DNA of 64,000 nucleotides from Bathymodiolus japonicus methanotrophic gill symbiont (GTDB lineage Bacteria; Pseudomonadota; Gammaproteobacteria; Methylococcales; Methylomonadaceae). Location: positions 31,413 through 95,412 of the forward strand of contig NZ_BLYC01000015.1 of assembly GCF_019721995.1 (NCBI RefSeq), in the 5' to 3' direction. Every line of letters starts with the position of its first letter. Position 1 is the stretch's first letter. Below, piece after piece: positions 19,093 through 29,130 of the stretch. A model generated the notes under the pieces. The model was not told the DNA's origin. It saw nothing but the letters and a program-made list of their open reading frames with translations, and made no database searches. The translations under genes were made by a program, and so were the position numbers.

Positions 19093-19617
19093 TTAATGGT
19101 ATTTAAGTAAATCCGCCAGATGATGCGATTCATCACTGACACGTTCTTCGATAAGCTTACTGAAATACAGTCCGGTGATGGCAATAACCATCCCTGCCAT
19201 GGTCGGGATGGTTGCCTGCGACACACCTGTTGCCATTGCTCGAGCATTACCGGTACCCGTGACTGCCATGACATCAAACACATGAATCATCCCGGTTACC
19301 GTACCCAATAAACCCAGTAACGGGCATAAGGCAATCAGCACCTTGATAATCGCAACGCCACGATTCATCTGCAATAAACCCTGTGAAATTAATTCCCGGC
19401 GTATAAATAAAGCATAGCTAGAATTTTTATCTTCACGTTGCTCCCAATCTGCCAGACAGTTTGCTTTTAGCTGCGGATAATTTTGCTGAAAAAATATCAG
19501 TCGCTCGATTATCAGGCACCATAAACAGATGGAAACCAGTAAAATCGGCCATAAAACATCACCGCCCGAATACAGGAAGTTACGAATATCTTCAAAAAAC
19601 GCGAGTTGCCTAGGCAT
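19093..19617 (-). CDS. exbB: MotA/TolQ/ExbB proton channel protein (ExbB2-like)
   Basis: 174 aa, three predicted membrane helices (DVLWPILLVSICLWCLIIER; VAIIKVLIALCPLLGLLGTVTGMI; AGMVIAITGLYFSKLIEE). The LLGLLGTVTGM motif is typical of ExbB/TolQ. The short length fits the ExbB2 protein of TtpC-type systems. Its start adjoins the stop of the longer TtpC-like gene. Confidence 0.92.
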   Translation of the reverse strand: MPRQLAFFEDIRNFLYSGGDVLWPILLVSICLWCLIIERLIFFQQNYPQLKANCLADWEQREDKNSSYALFIRRELISQGLLQMNRGVAIIKVLIALCPLLGLLGTVTGMIHVFDVMAVTGTGNARAMATGVSQATIPTMAGMVIAITGLYFSKLIEERVSDESHHLADLLKYH

Positions 19618-20945
19618 TACTTACCCGCACGTCGGCTCATGATGCCGGCACTTTGTTCATCAAGAATTTGTACTAATTCCTTGCTGCGCGAGGACAGTAA
19701 GTTATGCAGAAACAATAATGGGATAGCAACACATAAACCCAGCATAGTGGTCACCAGCGCCTGAGAAATTCCATCCGCCATTAGCTTGGGATCTCCGGTG
19801 CCGAACAAGCTAATTGATTGAAATGTTGCAATCATCCCGGTAACTGTACCCAGCAAACCTAATAACGGCGCGACAGCAGCAAAAAGTTTAATCATAGATA
19901 TTCCTTTCTCCAGCTTGGGCACTTCGCGGGTAATGGCTTCATCCAGAATAAGTTCCAGTGTTGCCGTATCTTCTATTGAACTTTGTTCTGTGGCATATAA
20001 AACTCGACCCAGAGGGTTATCAGCAGAAGCAGTTTCACTATCCATTTGCTGCTGCATTTTTTTGCTTATGTTTGCCAGAATAAATAAACGTAATATGGCA
20101 TAAATAAATCCCAGTGCACCTAGCATCAGAATAATATAACCGACCACCCCACCTTGTTGAATACGCTCCTGGGTATTAGGCGTTTGAATCAGCATGCTGA
20201 GCATCACACCACGAGTGGGGTCTATACCTAGTGGTGCCGGTGAAGAATCTGCATGGCTAAAATCATCAATTAAATCCAGATATCTGTCTTCCGGCTGGCG
20301 TGCCAGGCTGGTGAGTACCTTTGTTTCCGGTGAATAACGTAAATATCCACCGTTGGCAATAGCATTAAATGCCCCGATACGAATAATTTCAGCTTCCTGT
20401 CTATTGCCGCTAGCACTCTGAATCTGTTGCTTGAAGCGCACGACTTTGCCTGATTCCGTCATTTCATGTTGCAGGGTGAGCCACAGGTTTTCTAGTCGAT
20501 CTATCGTAGGTAGTGCTTTGCTTTCAATCAGGCTGTCGAGCGCTTCACCACGACCAGGGTATTGAGCCGAGACCATAGAGTGGAGCAGGTCGGCTTTTAA
20601 ATCCCCAGCCGCTTGCCTGGCTACACCAAATAGCTCACCTAGTTCGCCACTGCGTGATTTTAATTGCGCAGCAAATTTAGCGAGTAGCTCTTCATTGCTT
20701 TCCAGTTGCGTTTTTAACTGGGCACTGAGCTTTTTTTGCTTATGCAGTTCCGCATTAGCTGCTTGTAGTAATTGCTGCTGATTTTGTTTTTCAGTCAGAA
20801 ATTTTGCTTCTCGGCTACGGTTGATCTTGCGTTCAAGTATTTGCCGCTGCTTAACATCAAGCAGTAGCTTATCCAGATCGTTACTGCCGGACCATGCAGA
20901 ATTACAGGTTAAAATTGCCAGCAAAAAACTGATAACTATTTTCAT
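19617..20945 (-). CDS. TtpC-like MotA/TolQ/ExbB protein with long periplasmic N-terminus
   Basis: 442 aa. Signal sequence (MKIVISFLLAILTCNSAWSG), about 240 residues of coiled-coil-rich periplasmic domain (QQLLQAANAELHKQKKLSAQ), a helix near 275 (GYIILMLGALGFIYAILRLF), and a C-terminal ExbB domain with PLLGLLGTVTGMIATFQ. This architecture is that of TtpC, the extra component required for TonB2 energy transduction in Vibrio. It is expected to bridge the inner-membrane channel and the periplasm. The ATG overlaps the end of the DUF3450 gene. Confidence 0.9.
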   Translation of the reverse strand: MKIVISFLLAILTCNSAWSGSNDLDKLLLDVKQRQILERKINRSREAKFLTEKQNQQQLLQAANAELHKQKKLSAQLKTQLESNEELLAKFAAQLKSRSGELGELFGVARQAAGDLKADLLHSMVSAQYPGRGEALDSLIESKALPTIDRLENLWLTLQHEMTESGKVVRFKQQIQSASGNRQEAEIIRIGAFNAIANGGYLRYSPETKVLTSLARQPEDRYLDLIDDFSHADSSPAPLGIDPTRGVMLSMLIQTPNTQERIQQGGVVGYIILMLGALGFIYAILRLFILANISKKMQQQMDSETASADNPLGRVLYATEQSSIEDTATLELILDEAITREVPKLEKGISMIKLFAAVAPLLGLLGTVTGMIATFQSISLFGTGDPKLMADGISQALVTTMLGLCVAIPLLFLHNLLSSRSKELVQILDEQSAGIMSRRAGK

Positions 20946-21721
20946 TGCTTAGCCTCCGCAGCTGTTGGTGCCGGTAAGGTCAATAAATCGGGAGCTGCTT
21001 CTTTACGCGCTATGCGTAATCCCTGACGTATAGGATTGCGATATTCACCGAGTAATTGCTCCCAGCGCTTTAGGGAGTTATTCCAGTAGCCGGTTTCACT
21101 GCCATCAAGGCGTTGATAGTACAGGGCAACACGACCTAGGCGTAAAAAATCAACCGAGCTGGTTTCGCCTTCAAGTTGTATATTGGCGCGATAGGCTTCT
21201 ATGGTATTACCGTAATCATTTTCTATTTGATAGGCTTCGATAATGCGACGAAACTTTTCTGCATTAGTCACATCCGCCCGGGTCATCATCGCTTTTAAGC
21301 GCTCAACACGCTCACTGCGTTCTGCAGGCAAGAAGGGGATATCCAGCTGAATAAATTGCTCCAGACTCTGCTGCATATTCAGGATCAATGGCACAATTTC
21401 TTGCTGGGTCGTTTCGATTTGCTCCAGTTGCTGTGTATACGAGATCTTTTCCAGTTCCTGTGATTCAAGTAATGCTTGTAAATGCTGATTATAAGTTAGT
21501 AAAGTCTTTGTTTGTCGCGTTACTGAGCGATATTGCTCTAACATCTTACGCGTCCGGTCATCTAGTCCGTCTATATTCATTTGCGATTTTTTAGCGCTGT
21601 TCTGAATAGAATTTTCAACTTGTATGGTTTTGGAAAGAGTATCTGCAGAGATGGAAACAGATACTAGACTGAGAACAGAACACGCCAGTAGAGTCTGGCA
21701 TTTACGGGATAAAAAAAGCAT
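20942..21721 (-). CDS. DUF3450 family periplasmic protein, first gene of the TonB operon
   Basis: 259 aa with a signal peptide (LLACSVLSLVSVSISADTLS), then a long helical/coiled-coil region (KTLLTYNQHLQALLESQELE, SYTQQLEQIETTQQEI) and a DUF3450 C-terminal part (RRIIEAYQIENDYGNTIEAY ... GYWNNSLKRWEQL). DUF3450 proteins precede TtpC-ExbB-ExbD-TonB-TPR genes in many gammaproteobacteria. The role is not defined, and a structural part in the Ton complex is likely. Six genes from here to 16707 are tightly packed and likely one transcript. Confidence 0.88.
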   Translation of the reverse strand: MLFLSRKCQTLLACSVLSLVSVSISADTLSKTIQVENSIQNSAKKSQMNIDGLDDRTRKMLEQYRSVTRQTKTLLTYNQHLQALLESQELEKISYTQQLEQIETTQQEIVPLILNMQQSLEQFIQLDIPFLPAERSERVERLKAMMTRADVTNAEKFRRIIEAYQIENDYGNTIEAYRANIQLEGETSSVDFLRLGRVALYYQRLDGSETGYWNNSLKRWEQLLGEYRNPIRQGLRIARKEAAPDLLTLPAPTAAEAKQ

Positions 21722-22034
21722 ATAAATTAAAGGGGGGAGTTACTTCTGAAGAAAAGTTATGCAAAACTTTACCACAGTCAGCACAAAACTCAATGGGTTA
21801 TATCACCTGTTTTTTCTACTCTAAAGCTTTGGCATTGCCAAAAACAGAGACTGACAATGCTAAAGCTGCAGACTGTTTTTAGAAGCGATACCCGAGCCTG
21901 ATGTGTCTTTTCGTTCCACAATCGCACTACAAAAAACATCGCAGCCAACTATGCGTTTGTTTTACTAACACGAATGTGAAACCAAAATCCTGCACCATAC
22001 CTTCCGGTATTTTTAAATCCTTACTCCTTAAAAA
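21722..22034. other. Leader region of the TonB operon; no clear gene
   Basis: No complete gene is visible. On the minus strand a short frame (KDLKIPEGMVQDFGFTFVLV...) runs out of the M203 edge and stops after about 30 codons. Another minus-strand frame ends IRLGYRF-stop near 21909, a C-terminus reminiscent of outer-membrane barrels. Both are too short to assign and may be remnants of a receptor-type gene cut by M203. Confidence 0.35.
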
Positions 22035-22237
22035 CTGAAGTTTCCCAATTATTGAGTAGCTGAAATACACCATGCTGGTGTATCGAGGTTTATTTTAGGT
22101 GGTTTTGCCATGTTTATAGCAAACCCCTACTTAATTCCCCTTAGGCAATAGCATTTGAAACGAATGAAAAGACTATTTTTTCATATAGTTGTAGCATAGT
22201 TTCAATTTTACCATAAATAATTATTGGGAAACTTCAG
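22035..22237 (-). repeat. M203 MITE copy 2 (203 bp)
   Basis: Both CTGAAGTTTCCCAAT ends are present and the interior matches the 30583-30786 copy in reverse. It abuts the 3' end of the DUF5765 gene. Flanks show only a rough direct repeat (CTTAAAAA / CTTATAAA). Confidence 0.85.
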
Positions 22238-22823
22238 CTTATAAAGAGTCACTGATGGTGCGCTTATAAAAAGGCCAGGTTTGAACATGCAAATACTTTC
22301 TAATCGGCGTTTTAATAACCGATACACATAATACGATGGAAAACAGGCACCATACGGCAGCATATTCATTAAGGTCATCAGTGGTTATGTCTGAAATCCA
22401 GGGGCCGACCACATAATGAAAGGCAACAAATCGCCAAGAGCCATAGATAACCGGCATAACAAAAGCCGCTAAAATATAGACAAATACATGTAAGCCCCAG
22501 TCAAAACCAAATAGCCATGCACCAGAAACAGAGCAAACCTGATCGCCACAAAAACCTTCTGTGCCAATAATACACAGACCTGCCCAGGCAAATGGAAACA
22601 TTTTAACAATCATCGCAACGGCAGCTACCGCGCATAAGGTATACGCAGTGGTTCTGATTTTTAGTTTGACACTTTCGGGTATAAAGTACATCGCCACCAT
22701 ATTGACAAAAAATGGCTGAAAGGCGACATGCAGATAGCCAAACAGCGTCATCACCTGATTCATCGGGGAACTACATTCATCAATATAAACATAGGTCGCA
22801 GCTTGCAATAACTCCATTAATCA

Positions 22824-24417
22824 TCAGTGTTCCCCTATCAATTGAGGCCGTGAAACTAACCTCGCCACAAGAGAGCTCATAAAGCACTGTAAAGACATTC
22901 CTGTTATTATTGCGTTTTGAACTGCCCGAATGGTATACGAGCTGATACGAGATATTCTTGCCTGGAAAAATAATGGATTCACAAAACGATCTCGTTTTTG
23001 AGCCTGTTGCTGCCTTATCTCCAGAGCCTCGCTATATTTTTTATCCGATGGATGAATCAATTCTGGCTGTTGTGTTTTTGAAATCTCTTCAAACACGCGC
23101 ATTAAATTATAGCTCATTGCAGTCAGGCGCATTTGATTTTCAAGTGAGCGGGTATTGGAAGACCAAGCTTTAGTTTCCTTGAAATTACTTTTAGTGTTAT
23201 TGAATGTCTTTTCAATCGTCCATCGCTTGAAATACAGCATGGCAATGGTTCCAGGGTTAATAGTCATTGGCAAGGTTGTCACAAACCGGTGAAGTTTTCC
23301 GGTTTCTGGATCACGGTAATCCACCACGTTAAATTTGATGCCCTTGTTTTCGTACACACTGTATGCTTCAACCCCTGTATTGATCTCATGGTGGGAGTCA
23401 AAAGGGATAGACTCAACCAGAGGCGCAATTGAATTTTCTTTTAGCATTGAAATCATGTAATTAGCATGTCGTTTCTGCCGATCCCACCAGACAAAGTCGG
23501 TGACGGCTTTATCGTAGACATAGAGATGTTTCTGAGAGCTGTTATTTCCCTTGTTTTGCTTTTCAATATGATCTCGTAACACAGGTATTTCTTGATGCCT
23601 CTGAGTTCCGTTTGTCACCAGACAAAGAAATCTGAGCAACCCACTTCTGAGATTCAACGCGTAAATCCCCCCGGCCGCATAAACTTTCCCCTTGCTGTTT
23701 TTTTCAGTATGGCAGGCATGATCAATAAAATGTCCATCCGCTGCTTCTATGGTGTATTCGTCAAGTTCCGGGAATGCTTTAAGATAATCAATGCCTTACG
23801 TCGGGGAGTCGCTATTTTTGCGAAAGCTTGTTTTGGGCATCCCAGCCCAAGCAAGCAGCAAAAACTTAACGCGACCACTTATGCCTCCGGCGGCCCCGAT
23901 TCGTCCTCGTCACCTCGTCCCGACCCAACAAGGGGTCGGAACATAGGCTCCAAATGACTTGACGCCGTGTCGGATGGCCTTTTATTTTGTCTCCACCTTC
24001 GCTAACGCTCAGACTCCGACAAAACAACGGCCCTACGGCTATCGCGGACTAAAAATCTTCACTTCGCTAAAGCTCCGTTTCCAGGATTTTCAGCGATAGC
24101 AGTGTTTCAGCGTGAAGATGATAGCTCTGCTGTTCAAATGCCTCAAGCATACTTGTTCGTCTATGCGACTTCAGTGATTTAAAATACGTTGAGTGGGGAA
24201 GCCGCTGGCCATAAATCTGTTCATTGGTTTGGAGGAAATGGCGACCACTATCGACTACACTGATACAGCGTAATAACCCAAGGCGAATAAAGTCGATATC
24301 CTTCAACTCTGGGCATGAACGAGACCACAAAGGATGACGCTCTGCTAACAGGGCACGTTCCATACTTTCATTGCAGTGTTGGTGAATATGTTCAGAGAGT
24401 GGTAGGTCTTTAAGCAT
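22824..24417 (-). pseudogene. IS4-B transposase interrupted by R295
   Basis: The start at 24417 gives MLKDLPLSEHIHQHCNESME. R295 interrupts after about 107 codons. The remainder reads to SRPQLIGEH and includes the signature YFKRWTIEKTFNNTK (Y-x2-R-x3-E-x6-K) that defines the IS4 family. Lengths add up to about 432 codons once R295 is removed, but the base change next to the R295 site (GCG to ACG) would turn the glutamine codon into a stop. Confidence 0.88.
23801..24095 (+). repeat. R295 element, copy 3
   Basis: 295 bp within IS4-B. Uninterrupted copies read GCCTTGCG-ATAGCAG. Here the left flank is GCCTTACG and the right flank ATAGCAG, so no target bases are duplicated. Confidence 0.9.
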
Positions 24418-25015
24418 GGGTGATATCCGTTTATGAGGTGATTAAAACGGAAATTTTTAGAAAAATTTTCTCGGCAATTGCCAGCTTTATTTGAAATTAT
24501 TTGTTGTTTTTTTACGGTGCCTACAGAGTGTCTATTTGCTGTTATAAGTGATTAAAATCAAAAAGATGGAAATATTCGAGTGGTGCTACATTCAGGTAGG
24601 TTATAGGCTGCTTTGTTTAGGTACTTCTTCTTTCAATGGGAACACTGATGCCATTAATGCGAAATAAATTAATGGAATCCATAATTCTTTAGACTCCCCT
24701 TTTACCGCAATATAAGCAGCAGTACCCAGCCCGGCAACGGCTAAAACTGCTGACGCTTCTCCACTCCAACACATACCAAACCCTCTTGACGTTCTCTCCA
24801 TTATAAAAAGCAGCGAATTATACCTTATTCCATTAAATTAAAACCTATTAATATTGTGCTTTTTATCGGTATCTAGATAAATTATGGGGCAGGATTTAAG
24901 TTGCTTCACGGAAAAACAGAAAGCATTAAAGTTTACTGTCCTGTATATTTATGTGCAAATAGAAAATTTATACTAAAATACACCTTTTATTTTTCAGATA
25001 GAATAAGCACTAGCT

Positions 25016-26002
25016 ATGTCAGAGAGCAGTTCAAGCGATAGCCTTATCGCCATACAACATTTAAAAACCTTTATTGGTGAGCAAATTATTGGCCAGGATG
25101 TGTTAATCGAGCGCATGCTAATTGCCTTGCTTGCAGATGGACATATCCTGGTTGAAGGGGCGCCCGGGCTAGCAAAAACTCGCGCAATAAATGCGTTAAG
25201 CAAAGGCATACAGGCGGACTTTCACCGTGTGCAATTTACCCCTGATTTATTACCTGCCGACTTAACCGGTACCGAAATATATCGCCCCGAGCAAGGCAGT
25301 TTTGAATTTCAGAAAGGACCATTGTTTCATAACCTGGTCTTAGCGGATGAAATTAATCGCTCTCCAGCCAAGGTACAGGCGGCTTTACTAGAAGCCATGG
25401 CGGAACGGCAAATTACTGTGGGCGGAACAACTTATCCGTTACCACCTCTATTTTTGGTGATGGCTACCCAGAACCCGATCGAACAAGAAGGCACCTACCC
25501 CTTACCTGAAGCGCAGTTAGACCGGTTTTTACTACATGTAAAAATTGATTATCCACAGGCAGAACATGAAAAGCTTATTCTGCGCCTGGCGCGTAATGAA
25601 GCTATGCAAGATAATCTAGCTGAAAAACAAGGCCTGCAAGCAATTAGTCAGGAAAGCCTGTTTGCCGCACGTCAGGAAGTACTAAATATATATATGGCAG
25701 ATAGTCTGGAAGATTATTTATTACAAATTATTCTTGCCACTCGGAATCCGGCGGCTTATGGAGAAGATTTAGCGAGCTGGGTACAGTACGGTGCCAGTCC
25801 ACGCGCAAGTATTGCACTGGATCGATGTGCACGTGCTAAAGCCTGGTTAAGTGGCAAGGATTTTGTTGCACCTGAAGATATCCAGAACATGGCTTTTGAT
25901 GTGTTACGTCATCGGGTGATTTTATCTTATGAAGCAGAAGCGGAAGGGATAAGCAGTGATGATTTTATTCAGCAATTAATTGCCAGGATTGCCGTGCCCT
26001 AA
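25016..26002 (+). CDS. MoxR-family AAA+ ATPase
   Basis: 328 aa. Walker A is GAPGLAKTRA (about residues 47-56), Walker B LVLADEIN (about 110), with sensor region VMATQNPIEQEGTYPLPEAQ and a C-terminal lid. MoxR ATPases act as chaperones that mature metalloproteins or surface complexes, usually with a DUF58 protein and von Willebrand A proteins. The DUF58 gene follows after a 242-bp repeat-containing gap. The BatA/BatB-type genes usually next in line are missing because IS110 sequence begins after the DUF58 gene. Confidence 0.92.
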   Translation: MSESSSSDSLIAIQHLKTFIGEQIIGQDVLIERMLIALLADGHILVEGAPGLAKTRAINALSKGIQADFHRVQFTPDLLPADLTGTEIYRPEQGSFEFQKGPLFHNLVLADEINRSPAKVQAALLEAMAERQITVGGTTYPLPPLFLVMATQNPIEQEGTYPLPEAQLDRFLLHVKIDYPQAEHEKLILRLARNEAMQDNLAEKQGLQAISQESLFAARQEVLNIYMADSLEDYLLQIILATRNPAAYGEDLASWVQYGASPRASIALDRCARAKAWLSGKDFVAPEDIQNMAFDVLRHRVILSYEAEAEGISSDDFIQQLIARIAVP

Positions 26003-26004
26003 AT

Positions 26005-26240
26005 CTAGAAACCGTGGCTGACCGCTATATAACACTATAAGTGACTGAATATTACATATGAATGCAAATACTTGTCACCTGTTGGGTGAATATACCTCGC
26101 TTCACGGTTTTGTGAATAAATTTGAGGGCGAAATACTGCGTTACAGCGCTGGCCAAGAACTACGGCCATTGACTAAGAGCCGTGCCTTGCCTTTCGCACT
26201 CAGGTTTTCCACAAAATCCGTATTCAACTGAGGCCTCTAG
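26005..26240 (+). repeat. Dispersed repeat with inverted ends between moxR and DUF58
   Basis: The left part (CTAGAAACCG..GCTGACCGCT to GTTTTGTGAATAAA) matches 29131-29245 closely. The right end (TCAACTGAGGCCTCTAG) is an imperfect inverted copy of the left. It fills almost the whole gap and ends 5 bases before the DUF58 start codon, so it supplies that gene's leader. Confidence 0.65.
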
Positions 26241-26244
26241 CTTA

Positions 26245-27129
26245 ATGGAAAAACAAGAAAAAAGTGAATTAGTCAGCGTAAACCTGGGCATGCTAATCAA
26301 GCTTGCCAGACCCGCTGCCTCACTAAAACTGTTTCGCTCCCGTATACGTGCGCCACAGAGTGGTGGATATTTATCTCGTGCCAAGGGACGAGGTATGGAA
26401 TTTGACGAAGTACGCATGTATCAACCGGGCGACGATATACGTAGTATCGACTGGCGGATCACCGCGCGCACTGGAAAGCCGCATACCAAGTTATTTCGTG
26501 AGGAACGTGAGCGCCCGGTGTTTATCTCGGTAGATTATCGAGCCTCGATGCAGTTTGCCACACGGGGCGTTTTCAAAGCAGTGCAGGCGGCAAAATTGGC
26601 CGGGCTATTAGCCTGGATTGCAGAGCGACATGGTGATCGGATTGGGGGGCAGATATTTACCGATACCGCTTGCAGGGAATTAAAGCCGCAAAATGGCAGA
26701 CAGGCAGTCTTGCATTTTTTTAATGCACTGGTTAAAACCGAAAGTAAACAGAGCCCTATAAATCTAGAGCAGGTTATCGGGCGTTTAACCCATCATGTAA
26801 AGCCTGGAAGCCTAGTTTATATCATCAGTGATTTTCGGGGCATAAACCATCGAACTGAAAATCATCTGGCGAAACTTGCAAAGCACTGCGAGGTGATTAT
26901 GATTCTGGTTTATGACCCGCTAGAAAGTCAATTGCCAGGCAAAGGTCGTTACCGGTTTACCGATCGGATTAGCGATATAGTGGTTGATACCAGTGATACG
27001 CAACGGATATTGAACTACCAGAAAAAATTTCAACAGCATTATGATAATTTAAAAATGCTGGCAAAAAAACTGAATATCCGCTTAATACGCTGCGCTAGTA
27101 ATGAAAAACCAGCGGAAGTGCTGAGATAA
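26245..27129 (+). CDS. DUF58 domain-containing protein
   Basis: 294 aa from the preferred ATG at 26245 (MEKQEKSELVSVNLGMLIKL). An upstream ATG at 26182 would add 21 residues encoded by the repeat and is less likely. The DUF58 hallmark is clear: GRGMEFDEVRMYQPGDDIRS followed by IDWRITARTGKPHTKLFREE, then a von Willebrand A-like fold (VFISVDYRASM ... YIISDFRG). It works with the MoxR ATPase just upstream. The ribosome-binding site is weak (GAGG 12 bases away), possibly a result of the repeat insertion. Confidence 0.88.
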   Translation: MEKQEKSELVSVNLGMLIKLARPAASLKLFRSRIRAPQSGGYLSRAKGRGMEFDEVRMYQPGDDIRSIDWRITARTGKPHTKLFREERERPVFISVDYRASMQFATRGVFKAVQAAKLAGLLAWIAERHGDRIGGQIFTDTACRELKPQNGRQAVLHFFNALVKTESKQSPINLEQVIGRLTHHVKPGSLVYIISDFRGINHRTENHLAKLAKHCEVIMILVYDPLESQLPGKGRYRFTDRISDIVVDTSDTQRILNYQKKFQQHYDNLKMLAKKLNIRLIRCASNEKPAEVLR

Positions 27130-27204
27130 GATTAATAGCAAGTCACTTAATTTACTGTTACTATCGGATACAACCCATATATTCGGTCTCTAACAGAGGC
27201 TTTT

Positions 27205-27872
27205 TTGCCTCAGGACTCCTGATGAATCTATTCGCATACTTTTTGACCCTACCAGCCTAACGGTCTCGCAATGGACTCTCTGGGTTGCACGGGTTCTGTA
27301 AAAGTATCGGTCTGACCTGTTGTTGTCATCAATATTGGTTAACTTGCCTCCGCAATCTTGGTTACTCGGTTATCTCAGGGTTATCCACGCTTTGTCCACA
27401 GACGAAGAGCCCTCCTAGCTCGCAGTCGGTGGGCAAAGGGTGGGTAACCCTGCTTATGCACTCTAACTATGTCAGAGCTGCATCATATTCTTTATCCTGA
27501 CTCGCCATCGCCCACAGTATTCGGGCATTTTTATTGGCCAGCGCAACGGCGGCTTTATTAAATCCACGCCGCTCAATGAGTGCTTGTAGCCATAGGCTTA
27601 ATTTATCTTTTTTACCACTACAGTGCTTTAACACCGATCGTGCTCCATGAATTAACATCATACGAATATAGCGGTTACCTCGCTTACTAATTCCTAAATA
27701 AACCTGATTATCACCACTGCTATGTTGTCTCGGAACAATCCCTAAGCTGGCTGCATAATCTCGGCTACTCTGATAGCTTTTACCTGTCCCTATGTCTGAG
27801 GCAATGATGGTGGCTGTTATTGCCCCAATACCTGGCACATCAAGAAAACGCTGGCTTAACTGATTGCTATTA
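27205..27872 (-). mobile_element. IS110/IS1111-type element, right half (inverted)
   Basis: This half holds the C-terminal part of the transposase and a 3' non-coding region of about 260 bp, ending near a subterminal AGGAGTCC that is complementary to GGACTCCT at the left half (31826). The other half is at 31820-32386 plus 38044-38168. The split point carries matching TATTA/TAATA next to IS4-A ends. Confidence 0.75.
27467..27871 (-). pseudogene. IS110-family transposase, C-terminal part
   Basis: The frame reads SNQLSQRFLDVPGIGAITAT then IASDIGTGKSYQSSRDYAAS, LGIVPRQHSSGD and GNRYIRMMLIHGARSVL, the Transposase_20 domain with its conserved serine region. The N-terminal DEDD part is about 10 kb away on the opposite strand. 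Confidence 0.85.
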
Positions 27873-28568
27873 CTCGATGTTCAAGTTTTTGATATTGAGA
27901 AGGTAAAATCAGGTATTCTGAGGTTGTTGTAATTTTACCGGTGTAAGCCCATGTTAATGAATGCCCCAGCCACCTTTATCCAAAGCTATATTGACGATTT
28001 AAATGATGCGCTCAATCAGCTAAAACCCGGAGCCGCTTTGACACGGATTCAAGCCGCTTGGTTGGGCACTTGTTTAACGGGCATACTGCTAATGAACTCT
28101 GTTTACTGGGCTAAGTTTGAGCGAGCAAGCCTTGGAGATTGCAAAGTAGCCGCATTATCCTGGGTGTTTCGTAAAGCAAGTATACCCTGGGACTGGTTGC
28201 TACGGGTGAGTGTGGTCTTAATTTTAAAACGTTATGGCATTACTGAAGGTGTGTTGGCCTTTGATGAATCAGACCGAGCACGATCTAAGTCTACAAAACG
28301 TATTTATAAAGTTTACAAGCAGAAACACAAAGGCTCCGGCGGGTATGTTAATGGACAAACGATAGTATTATTGCTGCTAGTTACCTCATCCATTACAGTG
28401 CCTGTCGGTTTTTTCTTTTATATGCCGGATCCAGCCTTAAAGCAGTGGGATAAAGAAGATAAACGGTTGAAAAAGAGCGGTATAGCAAAAAAAAGATCGG
28501 CCTATTAAGCCTGAACGTGACAGTGCCTACCCGACCAAAACAGAGATTGCATTAGGCTTATTAAAGTA
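27873..28568 (+). mobile_element. IS4-A copy 2, 5' part
   Basis: The left end CTCGATGTTCAAG follows the 5-bp TATTA. The transposase start (MLMNAPATFIQSYIDDLNDA) continues to GIAKK, where a run of eight A instead of seven shifts the frame (about 28488). The element ends abruptly at ATTAAAG, 28568. Confidence 0.85.
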
Positions 28569-28572
28569 CCTG

Positions 28573-28672
28573 GCGCAGGATTTTTATTCGTATTCAAGGC
28601 TTAGAAACAGACACATAGCCTGCTACGTATAGTTACTATAGCGCAGAAGACGGATAAAAAGACAAGCCAGTT
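28573..28672 (-). repeat. R130 dispersed repeat, copy a
   Basis: Reverse-orientation copy of the sequence at 28908-29031 and 47127-47252. Shared blocks include CGCAGAAGACGGATAAAAAG and GTATTCAAGGC. Non-coding. Confidence 0.65.
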
Positions 28673-28907
28673 GTTTAAGTTATTCCTGCACGTTCCTTAG
28701 TCTACGTGTAAAATTTAGCTTTATCTGCTGTAGTTAGTTGGCTACAATTAGCCATACGAAATTGTTACTACAGCTGCTTTCATCATGCGAATGAAAAAGC
28801 TAAAGATCGTCATGAAGTGTAAACTATTGCTATTCGTAGGATAGGGCGATACTTGAAAATTTAGCTGACATTACCAGCTTAGTGAGGGTGCAAGGCATCG
28901 TACAATA

Positions 28908-29031
28908 AGGGAGATGGAAACACACTTCATCCAAAACTGCTGGTCTTTTTGTCCGTCTTCTGCGTTATAGTAACTTTACGTAGCCTGCTATGCGCCTGTT
29001 ACTACGTCTTGAATACAAACAAAAATCCTGC
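28908..29031 (+). repeat. R130 dispersed repeat, copy b
   Basis: Begins GGGAGATGGAAACACAC and ends CAAACAAAAATCCTG, inverted relative to copy a 235 bp away. No gene is seen in 28569-29338; it contains these repeats and the repeat at 29131. Confidence 0.65.
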
Positions 29032-29130
29032 TAATTACTGGACAATTATTTATTTCCTGCTCCCTTATCCCTTTTACACTCTATGCAAATATTCATATTA
29101 AGCTTTGAATCGATAGTAGGTTTTCATATC

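Larger units (their letters stand above)
22822..24650 (-). mobile_element. IS4-B, most complete copy, carrying R295
   Basis: Both ends are present (CATCAGTGTTCCC and its complement) with an exact 8-bp duplication CCATTAAT. Without R295 the element is about 1534 bp. It supplies the reference for all other IS4-B pieces. Confidence 0.93.
22239..24774 (-). pseudogene. DUF5765 family membrane protein, split by IS4-B
   Basis: The 5' part (start at 24774, GAGGG upstream) reads MCWSGEASAVLAVAGLGTAA ... IPLIYFALM. The 3' part at 22239-22821 continues ELLQAATYVYIDECSSPMNQ ... ISDSL. Removing the IS4-B and one copy of the duplication CCATTAAT joins the frames exactly (ALM-ELLQAATY). The full protein would be about 235 aa with several membrane helices. 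DUF5765 has no known function. The gene is inactivated by this insertion, and nothing else in it looks damaged, so the insertion may be recent. Confidence 0.88.
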
